Below, piece by piece: positions 24,301-38,250 of a stretch of 64,000 nt of DNA. This stretch comes from Pholiota molesta (taxonomy: Eukaryota; Basidiomycota; Agaricomycetes; Agaricales; Strophariaceae). Made by a program: the position numbers and the translations under genes. Within the stretch, counting starts at the first letter, position 1. Each line of letters begins with the position of its first letter. The stretch lies in contig JACGCK010000005.1 of the NCBI GenBank assembly GCA_014925825.1, positions 930,001-994,000 of the forward strand. Reading direction: 5' to 3'. Under the pieces are notes generated by a model, which saw only the letters and a program-made list of their open reading frames with translations, had not been told where the DNA came from and ran no database searches.

Positions 24301-25143
24301 CATGACAGGATAATAAGTGTCTATCCATGCATAAGATTCCCCGGTCTTCGAAACAGAGTGGGTTGCTCGCTGTGACTGTGCAGAACCAGCTTTGAAAACC
24401 AATTTGTCCGCTGGGGGAGAATCCGAGATGCCTAATTCCCTCCGTAGAAGTTCCAAAAACTCTTTTGCAGTGGCAAGGTCACCTACAGTGCCTGCCATAT
24501 GAGGCCTTGTAGCATAAGTCCTGGATGCTTCAGTTGCACTAGCGGGGTTAGGAATGGAACTGCGCGATATAAGTCTTCCATGCCAAATTATCAGCGAAGT
24601 AGCAAAAACTCACAGGAAAGCCTCTTCGGCTCTTTTTCCAAACAGAGAGTGTCCTTTTGCGATCCTTTGCTCTACAAGTGACACATATTGATTCCAATTA
24701 CTCCAAAGACATCCCCCCGTCATTGCGATTGCATATAATGCAAATACCGCAGTACGCTTCCAGCTGCTTCTGAGCTTGAAGACATTTCCTGGTCCACTGG
24801 GGACATGGTTCATTTTTTGAAATATCGGGAAAACGATGAACAATATGATATCGAACATGACAACGACCACCATGCAGCCAAGGCGCCCTAGTTCATCGCT
24901 TGGATGCTCCTGTATGAAAGCCTTGATTTCGGAAACTATGTCAATGTTGGACCAGAGAGACCAGAATAATATAGGAACGACAAGGATGATTGCAGAAGCG
25001 ACAAAAGATAAGGCAGTAAGGGCGATTGAAAGTACAAAGTTGCGGCCAGTTGTAAGTGCATGTTTCTTCCCAGTTGGGCGAGGGTCCAATACAGCCTTAG
25101 GCAACAAGGGCTCCTTGTCCATGAGCTTGCTGTCGATGTCCAT
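21397..25143 (-). CDS. M28 metalloprotease, glutamate carboxypeptidase II/VPS70-like
   Basis: A minus-strand gene of roughly 15 exons. A cytosolic N-terminus precedes hydrophobic stretches (about residues 35-60, 85-110 and 135-150), so it is membrane-anchored. Then come the PA insert ([19 protein letters not shown]...[14 protein letters not shown]), the M28 zinc-peptidase core and a TfR-like dimerisation domain. The metal and catalytic residues are all visible: NHRDAW and [33 protein letters not shown] and VYHYHS. The dimerisation domain has a Lys/Arg-rich insertion and ends [20 protein letters not shown]...FPGLSEAI. The family includes yeast Vps70 and human NAALADase; the substrate is unknown. 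Restoring NHRDAWVMGAADP requires a 5-nt micro-exon at 23179-23183. Confidence 0.9.
23179..23183 (-). other. 5-nt micro-exon in the M28 metalloprotease gene
   Basis: On the minus strand, CTTGG lies between an AG acceptor and a GT donor. It supplies two bases of Ala and all of Trp in the conserved NHRDAW motif. Skipping it breaks the frame, and reading on past it meets a stop. The flanking introns are about 50 nt each. Confidence 0.8.
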
Positions 25144-25644
25144 CCTCGTTCTGGCCGCCTTTCTTTGGGGAGGAGCTCAATGCAGTCGTTCAGCAATATA
25201 TGAGTAGGGAAGGCAGACTAGTCACTAAAGCCTGAGAAGGAACATATGACCACAGTCTCCGCCGAGTGAGAATCATCCCGGCGCAAACGCGGTGTAGAAA
25301 TGTCATTGGAATGTAAAAACAAAAGATCAGATGGGAACCATGAGGATGGTGCGAGTCGTCTACTCAGTGAGTCAGCGAGAAGCCAGAGTGGTGGACAGTC
25401 TTGGATGGTTGCGACACTAGCAGACTTGCTTAAAGGCACGAGCCGTACGTTTTCGGATCAAATCATTAGCAGTCGGGCCCCCCGACGTTGGCACACAGGA
25501 TGCCTAAATTTTAAATTAAGTGGACACCCATCATGATACATCGCATTGAAATTCAGTTCTCCGTAGACTGCGTTGTCGTCGTGCAATTTGTAGAGTTAGC
25601 TTTGAGCGTGTATTTCTATTCAACAAAATCTACGGAGGGCATGC
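25144..25644. other. Intergenic region between metalloprotease start and NMT end
   Basis: It holds the metalloprotease promoter side and the NMT 3' flank. I see no gene or RNA feature; short open frames on both strands lack recognisable content. Confidence 0.4.
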
Positions 25645-27675
25645 TTAGAGCATTACAACGCCAATGCCTTTTCCAGCGGGCACACCACCTTCACTATTCA
25701 TGCCAGCCAACTGCGCTGTCCGCCAGTTATACAGGTAGAAATTGAGGAACCCGTCGCCCAGCCCGAACTAGGAGCGGAAGCGGCGCAATCAATCTCTGAA
25801 TTTGAGCTTTTATTAACACTTACCTTGAGGTCCTGCAGAATCGGCATATTGTCCATCAGCGTCAATGCATTGAAAACATCGAAACTGGCGTCATTTGCAA
25901 TGACAACAGCATCACCAATGAGCGCCAGAAGTCGATTCTTGAGAATTTGGTCTTGACCCTCCTTATTGCCCAGGCCAGCATCGGAGGCGTAGTAGAACAA
26001 ATATGCAGCCTCGAGCATCGGATTGACGGTATTACCGATCACCGTAGATGGCAAGGAATAGAACGAGAAGAAATCAGTAATTTTGCCAGTTTCTGGATTC
26101 TACAATTGACCACGTTAGCACTATTGGAATGAACGATTTCAGATGGCCTTACTTCAACGACGTAAGCCCATGTCACTTGTCGCTGCCTTCTCCCGGGACC
26201 TCCACTTCCCACCTCTCCTTCACCCCTTCCACTCAAAAAATGATGCCTTATCTCGTCGATGTCATATAAAGGCACCATGTCAAAACGCTTCATATACTCC
26301 GTATGAAGGTGAGTAACTGCAACAATGTCCTTTTCTTCCATTTCTCTTAGTCCAGATAGTGTTGTTGCACTAGGTAGCTTGTTTATGCGAACCATACGTG
26401 CGAGAGTCATGTTGCGGGGTACAAAGCAAAAGCGGGTATTGACGAGTTTGGGAATATTTAAAAGACGATGGTAGTATCGGCAGACAGAGACGGGAGTGGG
26501 GATGACGACCCCTGCGGTGTATATAGCTTGGAAGACACCTTTGAGATGACATTGGCGAGTCACCTCTTTGATAAGGACTGGTGCGAGACGTTTCGATCGT
26601 AGTTTTTTGTGGACGCAGAGATAGTTGATTTCGCTAACGTTGATTACACTGCGACGAAATAAATATTAACTCAGCTGCAATAAATGGAGGATTCAAATTT
26701 CCTCACTGTTTACGGACACGTAGTGTAATAGGTACGCCCGAAATAAAAGCAACCAGCTTCTTATTCGAGGACACACGTACGCCCACATGCCATTCCTTGT
26801 GGTACCCAGGAGGCTTCAGAGCCCTAGAACATGATATGTTAATTGGTAGACTGCTAATACATCCAGCGAATGCTCACCATGCTAAGAATTCGGCACTGTA
26901 TTGGAAACGGAATGCAGCATGGTCGTCCTCGATGTAGTTAAGAGATAGAAGATCGTACACCTCTTTAGTCTGCATTTCTGTCAGCCCATGAAAAGAACTT
27001 ACACGGAGAAACAAAGTACCTGAGCAGGATCATTCATATCCAATGTACTCCATTCGAAATCTTTGGGTAGTGGGTAAGGTTCTTGGCGTACTTCTTCACG
27101 CGGTTTTGAAGGTTCGATATAGCCATCTTCTATAGCTGGACCTTCCCCTAATACGGAAAATGAGATTTCAGGAATCTGTAACTGTCGTTACAATCTTACC
27201 AATTTGTGGAACAGGTTGCGTTGCCCAAAACTGTAAAATGTATGAAAAACCTAGCGTTCGAGGTACCTAAGCAACGACTTACCTTGTGTTCGCCCATATC
27301 CTTCTTGTTCAATCCTCCAATTCCAGCCTTTCCTTGGACAACATCCATAATCTTCATCTGTTTTAGAGCTTCTTTAACATTCTCAGCATTGACTTCCAAT
27401 GACGCCGGTCCACCTTCAGCCTTGACTTTATCCAGCACCTGGTCGACAACCTCCTGAGGAATCCCGTCCTTTCCAAGAAGTCTCTTGGCTTTAGACTTTT
27501 TCTTTTTCTTTTTCTTGGACGAGTTTGAGGTAGATGGTGCGGATGATTCTCCCGCAACATTGACTTGGTCATGATTCTCTCCATCAGAGTCCGACGCATT
27601 GTCGGAGGAATCTGGATCGCCAGTTGTATCGATGATTTCTGGCTCTTTTGCCTTCTGCTTTTCAGGATTTGCCAT
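25645..27675 (-). CDS. NMT1: Glycylpeptide N-tetradecanoyltransferase (N-myristoyltransferase)
   Basis: Multi-exon minus-strand gene: first exon 27675-27283 (131 codons), a 31-nt second exon 27230-27200, and the last coding base at 25645. A low-complexity acidic then Lys-rich N-terminus ([14 protein letters not shown]), typical for ribosome association, precedes the catalytic domain: [26 protein letters not shown]-like [55 protein letters not shown] and [21 protein letters not shown]. The chain ends in VVML; the free C-terminal carboxylate is the catalytic base in this family. The enzyme transfers myristate to N-terminal Gly of targets such as Arf GTPases in the cytosol. NMT is essential in fungi. 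Confidence 0.97.
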
Positions 27676-28057
27676 AGGTATTGCTTGCTATAGAGGATAA
27701 AATAGGACTAGAATGTTGTTCAACGGAGCCCGAGCTTGGGAATTGTAGAGTTCGGAGTTGGTTCGGAGGCGCTGGATGCGTCACTCAGTGCGTATTCGCA
27801 ATTACTCTATCTGATCATCATGGTTGCCATAATTAGAAACGTTAGAGAGTGACCATCCTCTATGCCTAACCAACGTGATTACGAGTCTCCCCGAGTCTCC
27901 CTACAGAATGCAACTGTCAACTTGTTATCATTTTTACTGTACATAGTAGGTCAAAGATCCATAAGGATAGCTGATCTCTAATAATTTAAATTGCATGAAA
28001 GCGATTGAAAGCGATCGAAAGCTAATATGAGATGGAATCTGATGGATAGCAAAGTAG
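27676..28057. other. Intergenic region
   Basis: NMT promoter side and 3' flank of the DUF6699 gene; no further feature seen. A short tandem CGAGTCTCC(C) pair occurs at about 27882-27899. Confidence 0.4.
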
Positions 28058-28948
28058 TCACGGAATGCGCGGTACAGGTCCTGGGCATAGTCCAAGATAC
28101 AATCTCCATGTCTGATCCGGAAGGATGACGACACGCAGGCCTTGAAATTTTCGATGACCACCAACGACATCGACGCGTTTGTAGCCATGCGCAAGGACGA
28201 CGGATTCGATTTCGTGAGAGTCTTTCGCGCGTTGGGCACGAGCGTAGCGTAAACTTTCTCTATTGCCTGGAACACGATTGATTTCCCGTAGATCATCACG
28301 GGTGAGAGGCTTGCGCAAGTACGTGTAAATCCCTTCGAGAACCTCGCCAATAGTTATATTGTCAGATCGCACGATCATTGGGCCCCATCGCCCCATCCAA
28401 TACGCCAAGACTGGGTGCTCTGATAGAATCCAAATTTTATCTACAGTCGGTCGCAACGCCTCGAGTGAAATATCCGGTGCTTTCCAACGCTTGAAGAAGG
28501 CAGGATCGGGAACGCGTGCGCGATCTGGTGGATGGATGATATCCCAGACTAAATCTGCACACCCCAGCGCATTGTGCGGATTATGGCCAAGTTGATAATG
28601 CAAACGTAGGTCTGGGACCGAGAACAGCTGATGCATGGGCGGTGCCATCAAACCAAACCATTGACCCCAGCGTGTAGTTGTTGGAGGCGGCCCCCGTTCT
28701 TTATGATGAGGGTGAAATATTAAGACACTTCGGTCATTGTGCGCATATGTGAAGGGCATCGTATCAGGAGGTGCTGGAAGGCGTGGCGGTTCATCACAAT
28801 GTAATTTCGCCAGCAAAGCAGATGGACTTGGAGGAATGAAAGGTTCGATGGCAGCGGGATCTATGTGGTGTTATCGCAAAATGCATGTCGACATTGTTTA
28901 AGTACAGCAAGAATACTTCGGAGAGAGGTCAGAATACTTGCTTGTCAT
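28058..28948 (-). CDS. DUF6699-type basidiomycete protein
   Basis: Two exons, 28948-28906 and 28860-28058 (846 nt, 281 aa). The start was chosen because it joins in phase across a 45-nt intron and extends the long exon upstream, where no other Met exists. The C-terminal ~150 residues (LVWDIIHPP...PAFFKRWKAPDISLEALRPTV...ITIGEVLEGIYTYLRKPLTRDDL...RVDVVGGHRKFQGL) resemble the DUF6699 domain, widespread and multi-copy in mushrooms. The N-terminal part is Pro-rich. No catalytic motif, signal peptide or membrane helix is visible. Function unknown; the domain name is from memory of family appearance and should be checked. Confidence 0.7.
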
Positions 28949-29594
28949 AATTTGATTTTATTCCTGTCAGAGAACTGTAGGGTAATTCTCCAGCGTGGGT
29001 TATTGGTCGGTATGTAGATCCCAAGTTTTGTTGTGTGGTTGTCGAACGACAGATTAACAGATGCTCGAGGAACCGAAGGATGTCATAATTCGTGGTTGCT
29101 TGAGGAGGGGATAGGTAAATCAAGACTTCTCTTATTGAGGATTGCTTTGATGCACAAGATCAACACAAAAGTTGAGATTTGGGGCCGGATTGAGCTTGCG
29201 ACATTGTTATTCGGCAAGTAAGCAGAACGACGGCTTGATGGCAAATGCCGAGAAGATTCTGGAGATTTACTGAGCCCTAGGTGTCATGTACATATGTGCA
29301 TCACTTTCGAACATTTATTGAAGTCCTGATGTCGATTACTCATAGTTTGATTGTTCGTCAGAATTCATATGAAACCAGTATTAGGACAAGATTATCAGGG
29401 CATCTGGATTCCGGTAGGCGCTCCCGGCTAGTCGATGTCGGCGTTTGGCGACGTGATCCTAGTTTGAATTGGGCGCTTAAACTTAACGATATAGAAGACA
29501 CGACAAAGAATGCCAACATCACACATAGCACCCACAAATAGCCCTAGTGTTAGGTCAGATGCGTTTTATATTTACGACACAAGATCATGGCAGC
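28949..29594. other. Intergenic region
   Basis: No gene recognised. Open frames 28929-29123 minus, 29033-29221 plus and 29281-29541 plus have no known content. It contains the DUF6699 gene promoter and the 3' flank of the first HSP20 gene. Confidence 0.4.
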
Positions 29595-30207
29595 CTAGTT
29601 AATCGTGATCTTCTTTTGCTCTTGTTCCTTCGATACCTTGGGGAATGTAACAGTCAATATGCCATTATCCAGTTTGGCTTTGATCTGGTCCTCCTGTAAT
29701 GTGGACACGATCCAATAAGAAATAAGGCAATTTTGGTGACAGAGAATCAAATCGCACTTTTATGCCTGGAGGAAGTTGAAGAGTTCTCGAAAACCTTCCA
29801 ACCCTGCGCTCTCTCACAACATATCCGCCTTCTTCCTTTGTGGCAGTTTGTTTGCTCTCGCCAGAAACGGTCATACGGTTGTTGTGTACCTCGATACTAG
29901 TATCCTCCTTCGTGAGGCCAGGAAGCTCAAAGACGGCGGTAACCTGATTTTTGTCGGTATTCTCTATCAGGTCCATCCTGACAATGCACAGGTTACGCGC
30001 GTAGAACGCGTATCACATTAGTATCGACTATAAATGATAGGTATAGCGAACATACCTCGGCTTGAGAGGAGTTGTGATGGTTCCTTCCACGGGTTGGACA
30101 TCAGTGCGACGCTGAAGGCTGCGATCTTTGGAATCGAGACGGGTGTTTAAGGCATCGTCGAGGAAGGTGTCGAAATCGTAGAAAGGCTCGTAAAAAAAGA
30201 CAGACAT
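29595..30207 (-). CDS. Small heat-shock protein, HSP20/alpha-crystallin family (copy A)
   Basis: Three exons: 30207-30056, 29977-29758 and 29693-29595 (471 nt, 156 aa). The N-terminus (MSVFFYEPFYDFDTFLDD) is the short aromatic arm of fungal HSP20s. The alpha-crystallin domain follows (FELPGLTKEDTSIEVHNNRMTVSGES...YVVRERRVGRFSRTLQLP...LDNGILTVTFPK), and the tail ends in Lys-Lys-Ile-Thr-Ile-Asn, which carries an I-x-I oligomerisation motif. It is an ATP-independent holdase in the cytosol. A paralogue with the same exon layout lies 961 bp upstream on the same strand. A TATATA element and a repeated motif lie upstream. Confidence 0.95.
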
Positions 30208-30244
30208 TTTATGTGGTTTGAGCCCAAAGCAAGTTAGCATCCGA

Positions 30245-30317
30245 CAGAATATATACAATGCTGTCGACTGTCAGACAGTTTCATGGAACAACCGGGTTCG
30301 GTCAGACAGTATCATGG
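30245..30317 (-). promoter_or_regulatory. HSP20-A upstream region: TATA element and duplicated 17-nt motif
   Basis: GTCAGACAGTTTCATGG at 30270-30286 and GTCAGACAGTATCATGG at 30301-30317 are direct repeats offset by 31 bp (three helical turns). A TATATA stretch lies at 30250-30256. Both sit 40-110 bp upstream of the ATG at 30207. The related AGACAGTCTCAC occurs at the matching position before HSP20-B. Confidence 0.6.
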
Positions 30318-31168
30318 GTTCTGAAGTCTCGAAGAGATGGCCATTACGTCAATTTAAGACAGTTCGTTCGCCAAGCTTCTAGTAGCTGGACCTCCGCATT
30401 TTCAAATTCTCACATAGAAAATCAGTCGGAAGCAAAAAATAATCAGAGTAGCGCCGTGAGGCTCGAACACGCTGTGGATTTCGCCGTTTAGATTGAAGAA
30501 AGCTTATATACTGAAAATGCAGTCTAACAGTTATAGATCTTACCGCACGATACCAACCTACTTTAGGAATCAACCGTTCTGTGTGTTCATATAGCCCGGG
30601 GATCGTTTGCATTACAACGACCCGAGTGGACGACGAACCTGATATCCTAATATGGAAGCTTGACTACCTGTTATATCCACGGGCATCAATGGCATCACAG
30701 AACACATCAAGTTCAACATCAATGCAGATTGGGGAGCCATATCAATAATAACATCGCGAACTGGGCAATCAGACCAAGTCCCACCATGTTTTCACATAGT
30801 TAAGCTTCTAGCTGGTGACGAAGTCCAATTTTCCCACTGTGGCAGCTGGCTGCGCGTCTTATCGCTGGACTCTATGAATTGTTAGAAGTTAGCACAGACA
30901 TTCGCGAGCGCATGCGTAATTTCGGCCGTTCAATCTATTTCCAACGCGATGGAATTCTGAGAATCGATACAAGCCTATACTAGCGTGGACGTGAGAACAC
31001 TCCATTCCTCTCAACATATGAAAATGGTGAGGTCCTTCAAGTCTGAAAAGTGAATGATGTACATTGTATAGTAACACCAGTCGGCAATAATACACATATA
31101 GATAAGACAACTACAATACATTGAAAGTGCATAATATAGGAGTCGAATGGTGGGCCATTGAGATAGCC
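30318..31168. other. Spacer between the two HSP20 genes
   Basis: No gene seen. It holds the distal HSP20-A promoter and the 3' flank of HSP20-B. Some short open frames occur (30379-30612 minus, 30889-31110 minus) without recognisable content. Confidence 0.4.
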
Positions 31169-31756
31169 TTAGTTGATCGTGATTTTTTTTGGAGCTTGCT
31201 CAGGGGGGACTTTGGGGAACTCGACCTTCAGAACGCCGTTCTCCAAATTAGCCTTAATTTGGTCTTCCTATGTGGCATGTCAGAAGATGTATGGGCCGAA
31301 AGAGATAATAAACATACTTTTACACCTTGAGGCAACTGAAGGGTCCGAGAGAACTTGCCGTAGGAACGTTCCCTCACGACGTAGTCACCCTCATCTTTGT
31401 TAGTAGAAATACTGCTCTCGCCGGAGACGATTAGCTGGTTATTGCGGACGTCAATATTAACGTCTTCTTTCTTCAGACCGGGAAGCTCAAAGGTAGCGGT
31501 GACGGTGCTCTTGTCTTTGTTCTCTACCAGTCCATTCTTTAGAGTCCAGACTATGAGATAAATATTCAACGTTTACATATCCAAGTAAAACATACCGTGG
31601 CTTGAGTATCTTTGTAGTTGGATCTCCATTGATCCTGGCTCTTGTGCGTCTTTGAACTGCCTTGTCGTTGGAAACATTCGAACCAAGATGAGCAGACAAC
31701 GCATTGTCCAGGATGCTCTCGAAATCGTAGAAGGGCTCGTAATAACAGACAGACAT
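31169..31756 (-). CDS. Small heat-shock protein, HSP20 family (copy B, one-base frame break)
   Basis: Paralogue of copy A with the same three-exon layout: 31756-31596, 31536-31318 and 31267-31169. Conserved parts are MSVCYYEPFYDFESILDN, FELPGLKKEDVNIDVRNNQLIVSGES, YVVRERSYGKFSRTLQLP and a C-terminal I-T-I-N. Exon 2 is 219 nt against 220 in copy A. The missing base lies just after the start of exon 2 (about 31528): copy A reads ATGGACCTG where copy B has ATGGACTGG, and the frame then meets TAG. The rest is fully conserved, so a missing C in the consensus is the simplest reading; a recent inactivating deletion is the alternative. Tandem duplication is clear from position, intron phase and the upstream motif. 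Confidence 0.85.
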
Positions 31757-32153
31757 ACTGTGGATGAATGAGTTGAAACAACGACCAAGAAGCAGTGCCT
31801 ATAAATCTCTGGCGCCTGCTTAGACAGTCTCACAAAACCTCTCCAAATCTTGCGTCAGGGTTCCAGATGGCAAGAGATCAACAAGGGCCCTTGGAGTTTT
31901 ATCTGTGCGCGTCGATCAAGCATCGATCTTCCTCGGATGATTTCCATGGGTGTAGACTGCAGATATCATACTGGTGAAGCTCGGTGGATTTACGATGGCC
32001 TCTGGGAGCGCGCGAAGAGTGGTGCCGTAAAGTGTTATTCAACTGATTCCGTTGCCCCATCCGGAAAACGTGACATGGCATTCTACTTTTGAGATTGAGG
32101 ACCGCAAGTGTGGGTAACCTGCAAACGCTCTCTTTTCGCCTCACCCAGGACTG
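31757..32153. promoter_or_regulatory. HSP20-B promoter and KEX2 upstream region
   Basis: On the HSP20-B side, a TATA-like TATAAAT lies at 31799-31805 and AGACAGTCTCAC at 31822-31833, about 66-77 bp before the start codon, which matches the copy A arrangement. The rest is the upstream region of the kexin gene; no other feature seen. Confidence 0.5.
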
Positions 32154-35012
32154 ATGCTCCTTTCATATTTTCTGTTGTTTGCCCTACGTCTAGTAGGCGC
32201 AACGACACCTGCAAGGCGTTCCTACGATACCCACAACTACTATGTCTTGCATCATGACCCCGCAACACCATCAGGGGCATCGCTGGTCGACGTAGCCCAG
32301 GCTTTGGGTGTAGAGCTTGTGGAACAAGCCGGAGAACTTCAGGACCACTGGATAGTCAGACAACCAAAACCCGAAGCAAGCCTCGGTTCACGGGATATTT
32401 CCGATCCTGTTCTTTCTACATTCGAAGCGCTTCAGAAAGCAGCAAATTCGCCTATCAGCACCCGCTCCGAAGATGCCAACCTTGCTCGCCGAGTAGTATC
32501 CTCAGTAGATTATCTTTCACTACAAACCCTTCGCCAACGAGTCAAACGTGCACCGCCGCCTGTTACACCAGCTACCGACACCTCCGCAGTCGGGGTAGCA
32601 ACTCGGCTCAATATCCAGGACCCATTATTTCCTAAACAATGGCATCTCATAAACGACGAATTCCCTTCGCATATGATGAATATCACTGGCGTTTGGGAGA
32701 TGGGTTTAACAGGGAAGGGTATCATTTCCTCACTGGTCGATGATGGCTTGGATTATACAAGCGAGGACCTATCAGCAAACTTCGTTCGTTACCTTGCTTT
32801 CATGCTTAGTGTCCCATATTGACTCTTCGTTTAGGACGCTGCTGATTCTTATGATTTCAACGATCACGAACCGCTACCAACACCTAAAAATTTCGACGAT
32901 CATCATGGCACTCGATGTGCAGGTCAGATCGCAGCCGAAAAGAATAATGTGTGTGGAATAGGAATCGCGTACGAATCAAAGGTTGCTGGTGTCCGCATCC
33001 TTTCTGGCCCCATAACAGACGCGGACGAAGCCGCCGCACTCAACTATGGGTTTCAAAATGTCTCCATCTACAGTTGCAGCTGGGGACCGCCCGACAATGG
33101 TCAATCAATGGAAGGCCCTAACTATCTGATCCAGAAAGCAGTCGTCAATGGTATCAACTACGGACGTGGAGGAAAAGGATCTATTTTCGTCTTCGCAAGC
33201 GGAAATGGTGCTGCGCATGGGGACCAATGTAACTTCGACGGCTACACCAACAGCATTTATTCAGTAACTGTTTCCGCCGTGGATTATAAAGGACTCCACC
33301 CATATTACTCAGAGCCATGTGCTGCCAACATGATTGTCGCATATAGCTCAGGTAGTGGACACCACATTGTAAGCTTCGACCAAGTTAATCTTAGATGCCA
33401 GCTAAATTTAACTACAGGTAACTACAGACAAGGGAAAAAACGAGTGTTCCAACAGCCACGGTGGGACATCTGCCGCAGCGCCAAATGCTGTCGGCGTCTT
33501 TGCTTTAGCTTTGCAAGCTCGGTGAGCTTCAAATTTCACAGCTCTCACTATATATAGCTAAACCTTTATCTTAGCCCGGACCTTACATGGAGAGACGTCC
33601 AACATCTTTGCGTCGAAAACGCGGTCATTATCAACGAAGATGATCCAGACTGGGAACTCACCACCGCTGGTCGAAAGTACAGCTACAAGTACGGCTATGG
33701 TGTGCTGGATGGATACAGATACGTTAAAGCTGCCCAAGCGTGGAAACTTGTCAAACCTCAAGCGTGGGTGCAGACCAAGACGATTCAATTGAACAATGGT
33801 ACATTCGGTACCGACAGGAAATATTCTGGAGGCGAATTGATACCACCAGCAGGTCTGGAGAGCAAGATGACGATCACGAAGGAATTGTTGGAAGAGAATA
33901 ATTTCGAAACTCTAGAGCATATCAACGTTAGGGTTTGGATTGAACATCACCTACGAGGAGCTGTGGAGGTCGAGATTGTTAGTCCGCATGGCATTAAGAG
34001 TGTCCTTGGTGGTGCCCGTCCTGCCGATAGGAACGCTGACGGATATCCCGGCTGGATGTTTATGTCGGTAAAGCACTGGTAAATTTCTTCTCTCTTGGGT
34101 TTCATTTATCACGTTGTACTGAAAATTTACGGTAGGGGCGAGGATCCAATTGGAGACTGGACCCTTATAGTCAAGGACCAGAATTCTCCTGGAACCAACG
34201 GCAGCCTGTTGGGTTGGAATATGATTCTTTGGGGGACAAGCATCGACCCGTCAAAGGCCACGAAATGGGAAGTTCCAGTTGTCGACGACGTGCTTCCTCC
34301 TGCTGAAATACCATCAAGACCGATCATCGGTGGTACACCATCCCCGACAACTACTAAGCAACACCCGAAACCTACCGCAAACCTTCCAGGTGATCATGGA
34401 ATAGCACCTGGCGAAAACTCGAAGCCCGCATTTACATCTGCTGCGAACGACGTTGGTCAGCCCTCGGCGACAACCACGGAACCCGCGACCATAACAGGTT
34501 CCCCAGACCTAGGATGGTTCTCGGATATGTCGTCCCTCGTGACCGGACAAAAATGGTTCTTCGTTGCTCTTGGGGCAGTCTCGCTATTTGGTATCAGTGT
34601 TGGCATATTTTTCTGGAGACGAAGGGTAGCGAACGCGAGCAAATACACACCATTGGGTAATGACAATGAGGTGTCGATGACTGCTCTAGGAACTGCCATG
34701 TCTGGGCCTCGCACAACCAGGGAGTTATATGATGCCTTTGGAGAAGTCTCAGATGATGATGACGACGACGAAACGACGGCCCTGAGGCAGCCTGCTGCAA
34801 GATCCCTCGGCTTCCATTCTGGATTCCTGGACGACGACGAACCTTCAACTGCTGCGGGGTTAACACCCAAATACCGCGATGAACCAGATGATACCCAACA
34901 TCATGATTCACATACAAATGCAAAGGCGTCAGAGGGGTCAAGTACCATTCCAGGCGTATCAAGTCCTACAGAAAGTGGAGACGGCAGTTGGGAGCATGCG
35001 TCACGCGAGTAA
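32154..35012 (+). CDS. KEX2: Kexin-type proprotein convertase
   Basis: Five exons: 32154-32783, 32835-33368, 33418-33521, 33575-34078 and 34136-35012 (2649 nt, 882 aa). A signal peptide is followed by a propeptide ending at Lys131-Arg132 (RVKR/APPP), a likely self-cleavage site. The subtilisin-like S8 domain has catalytic Asp196 (SLVDDGLDY), His234 (HHGTRCAGQIAA) and Ser406 (HGGTSAAAPNAVGV). A P/homo-B domain follows (HINVRVWIEHHLRGAVEVEIVSP...GDWTLIVKD), then a Ser/Thr/Pro stalk, one membrane helix (WFFVALGAVSLFGISVGIFFW) and a cytosolic tail with YTPL and Asp-rich clusters typical of trans-Golgi sorting. It cleaves secreted precursors after Lys-Arg. The first intron starts GTTCGT. Confidence 0.97.
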
Positions 35013-35328
35013 TTGTTCAAAATTTCTCAAAATCTGGCAAAGCAAAATATGTAGAATATTATAATCTCGAGGCTAATAGTCAGCTCATTGGATCTGGTAG
35101 ACAGACAGACTCTTTTCATGTATGTACCTACTTACATATATATTACTGTCAAAACAAGACAACATTTCAAAAGAGAAGAAAGATCAATCGCTAAATCCGA
35201 CACACCAGAGTATGTGGGGGAAACAAAGGGTAATGCGGTAGCTAGAATACAACAGATTAAACACAACAGACACGCCCTCAACTCTAGTCTGTTTTGGTCA
35301 TAAGTCAATGGTATATACGACAGCAATG
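35013..35328. terminator. Convergent 3' flanks of KEX2 and MCM7
   Basis: About 315 bp between two converging stop codons, AT-rich, presumably holding both polyadenylation regions. No conserved element was identified and no gene is seen. Confidence 0.4.
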
Positions 35329-38105
<2,777 letters not shown>

Positions 38106-38250
38106 AGTGGATGGTTGGTGGATGGAGAGGAAGGATGCTGTGTCGGTGTTTGAAATCAAGCACGCGTTGCTTTGTTTGAAACTCCAAGTCTCGCGCTCTG
38201 TGCATGGATCACTAAATCCCAACTTCACCCTGCTCACCACATTTCCAGGC
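38106..38250. promoter_or_regulatory. Divergent MCM7/DNMT1 promoter with an ACGCGT site
   Basis: The 145 bp between start codons contain ACGCGT at 38162-38167 and an E2F-like TCTCGCGC near 38193-38200. ACGCGT is the MBF-bound MluI cell-cycle box of G1/S genes in fungi, MCM genes included. Shared control of a replication helicase and a maintenance-type methyltransferase is inferred. Confidence 0.55.

Noticed and set aside
30258..30500. Classical heat-shock element upstream of HSP20-A
   Set aside because: TTC and GAA words are present (for example at 30280-30288), but the spacing is three bases rather than two, so no proper array exists.
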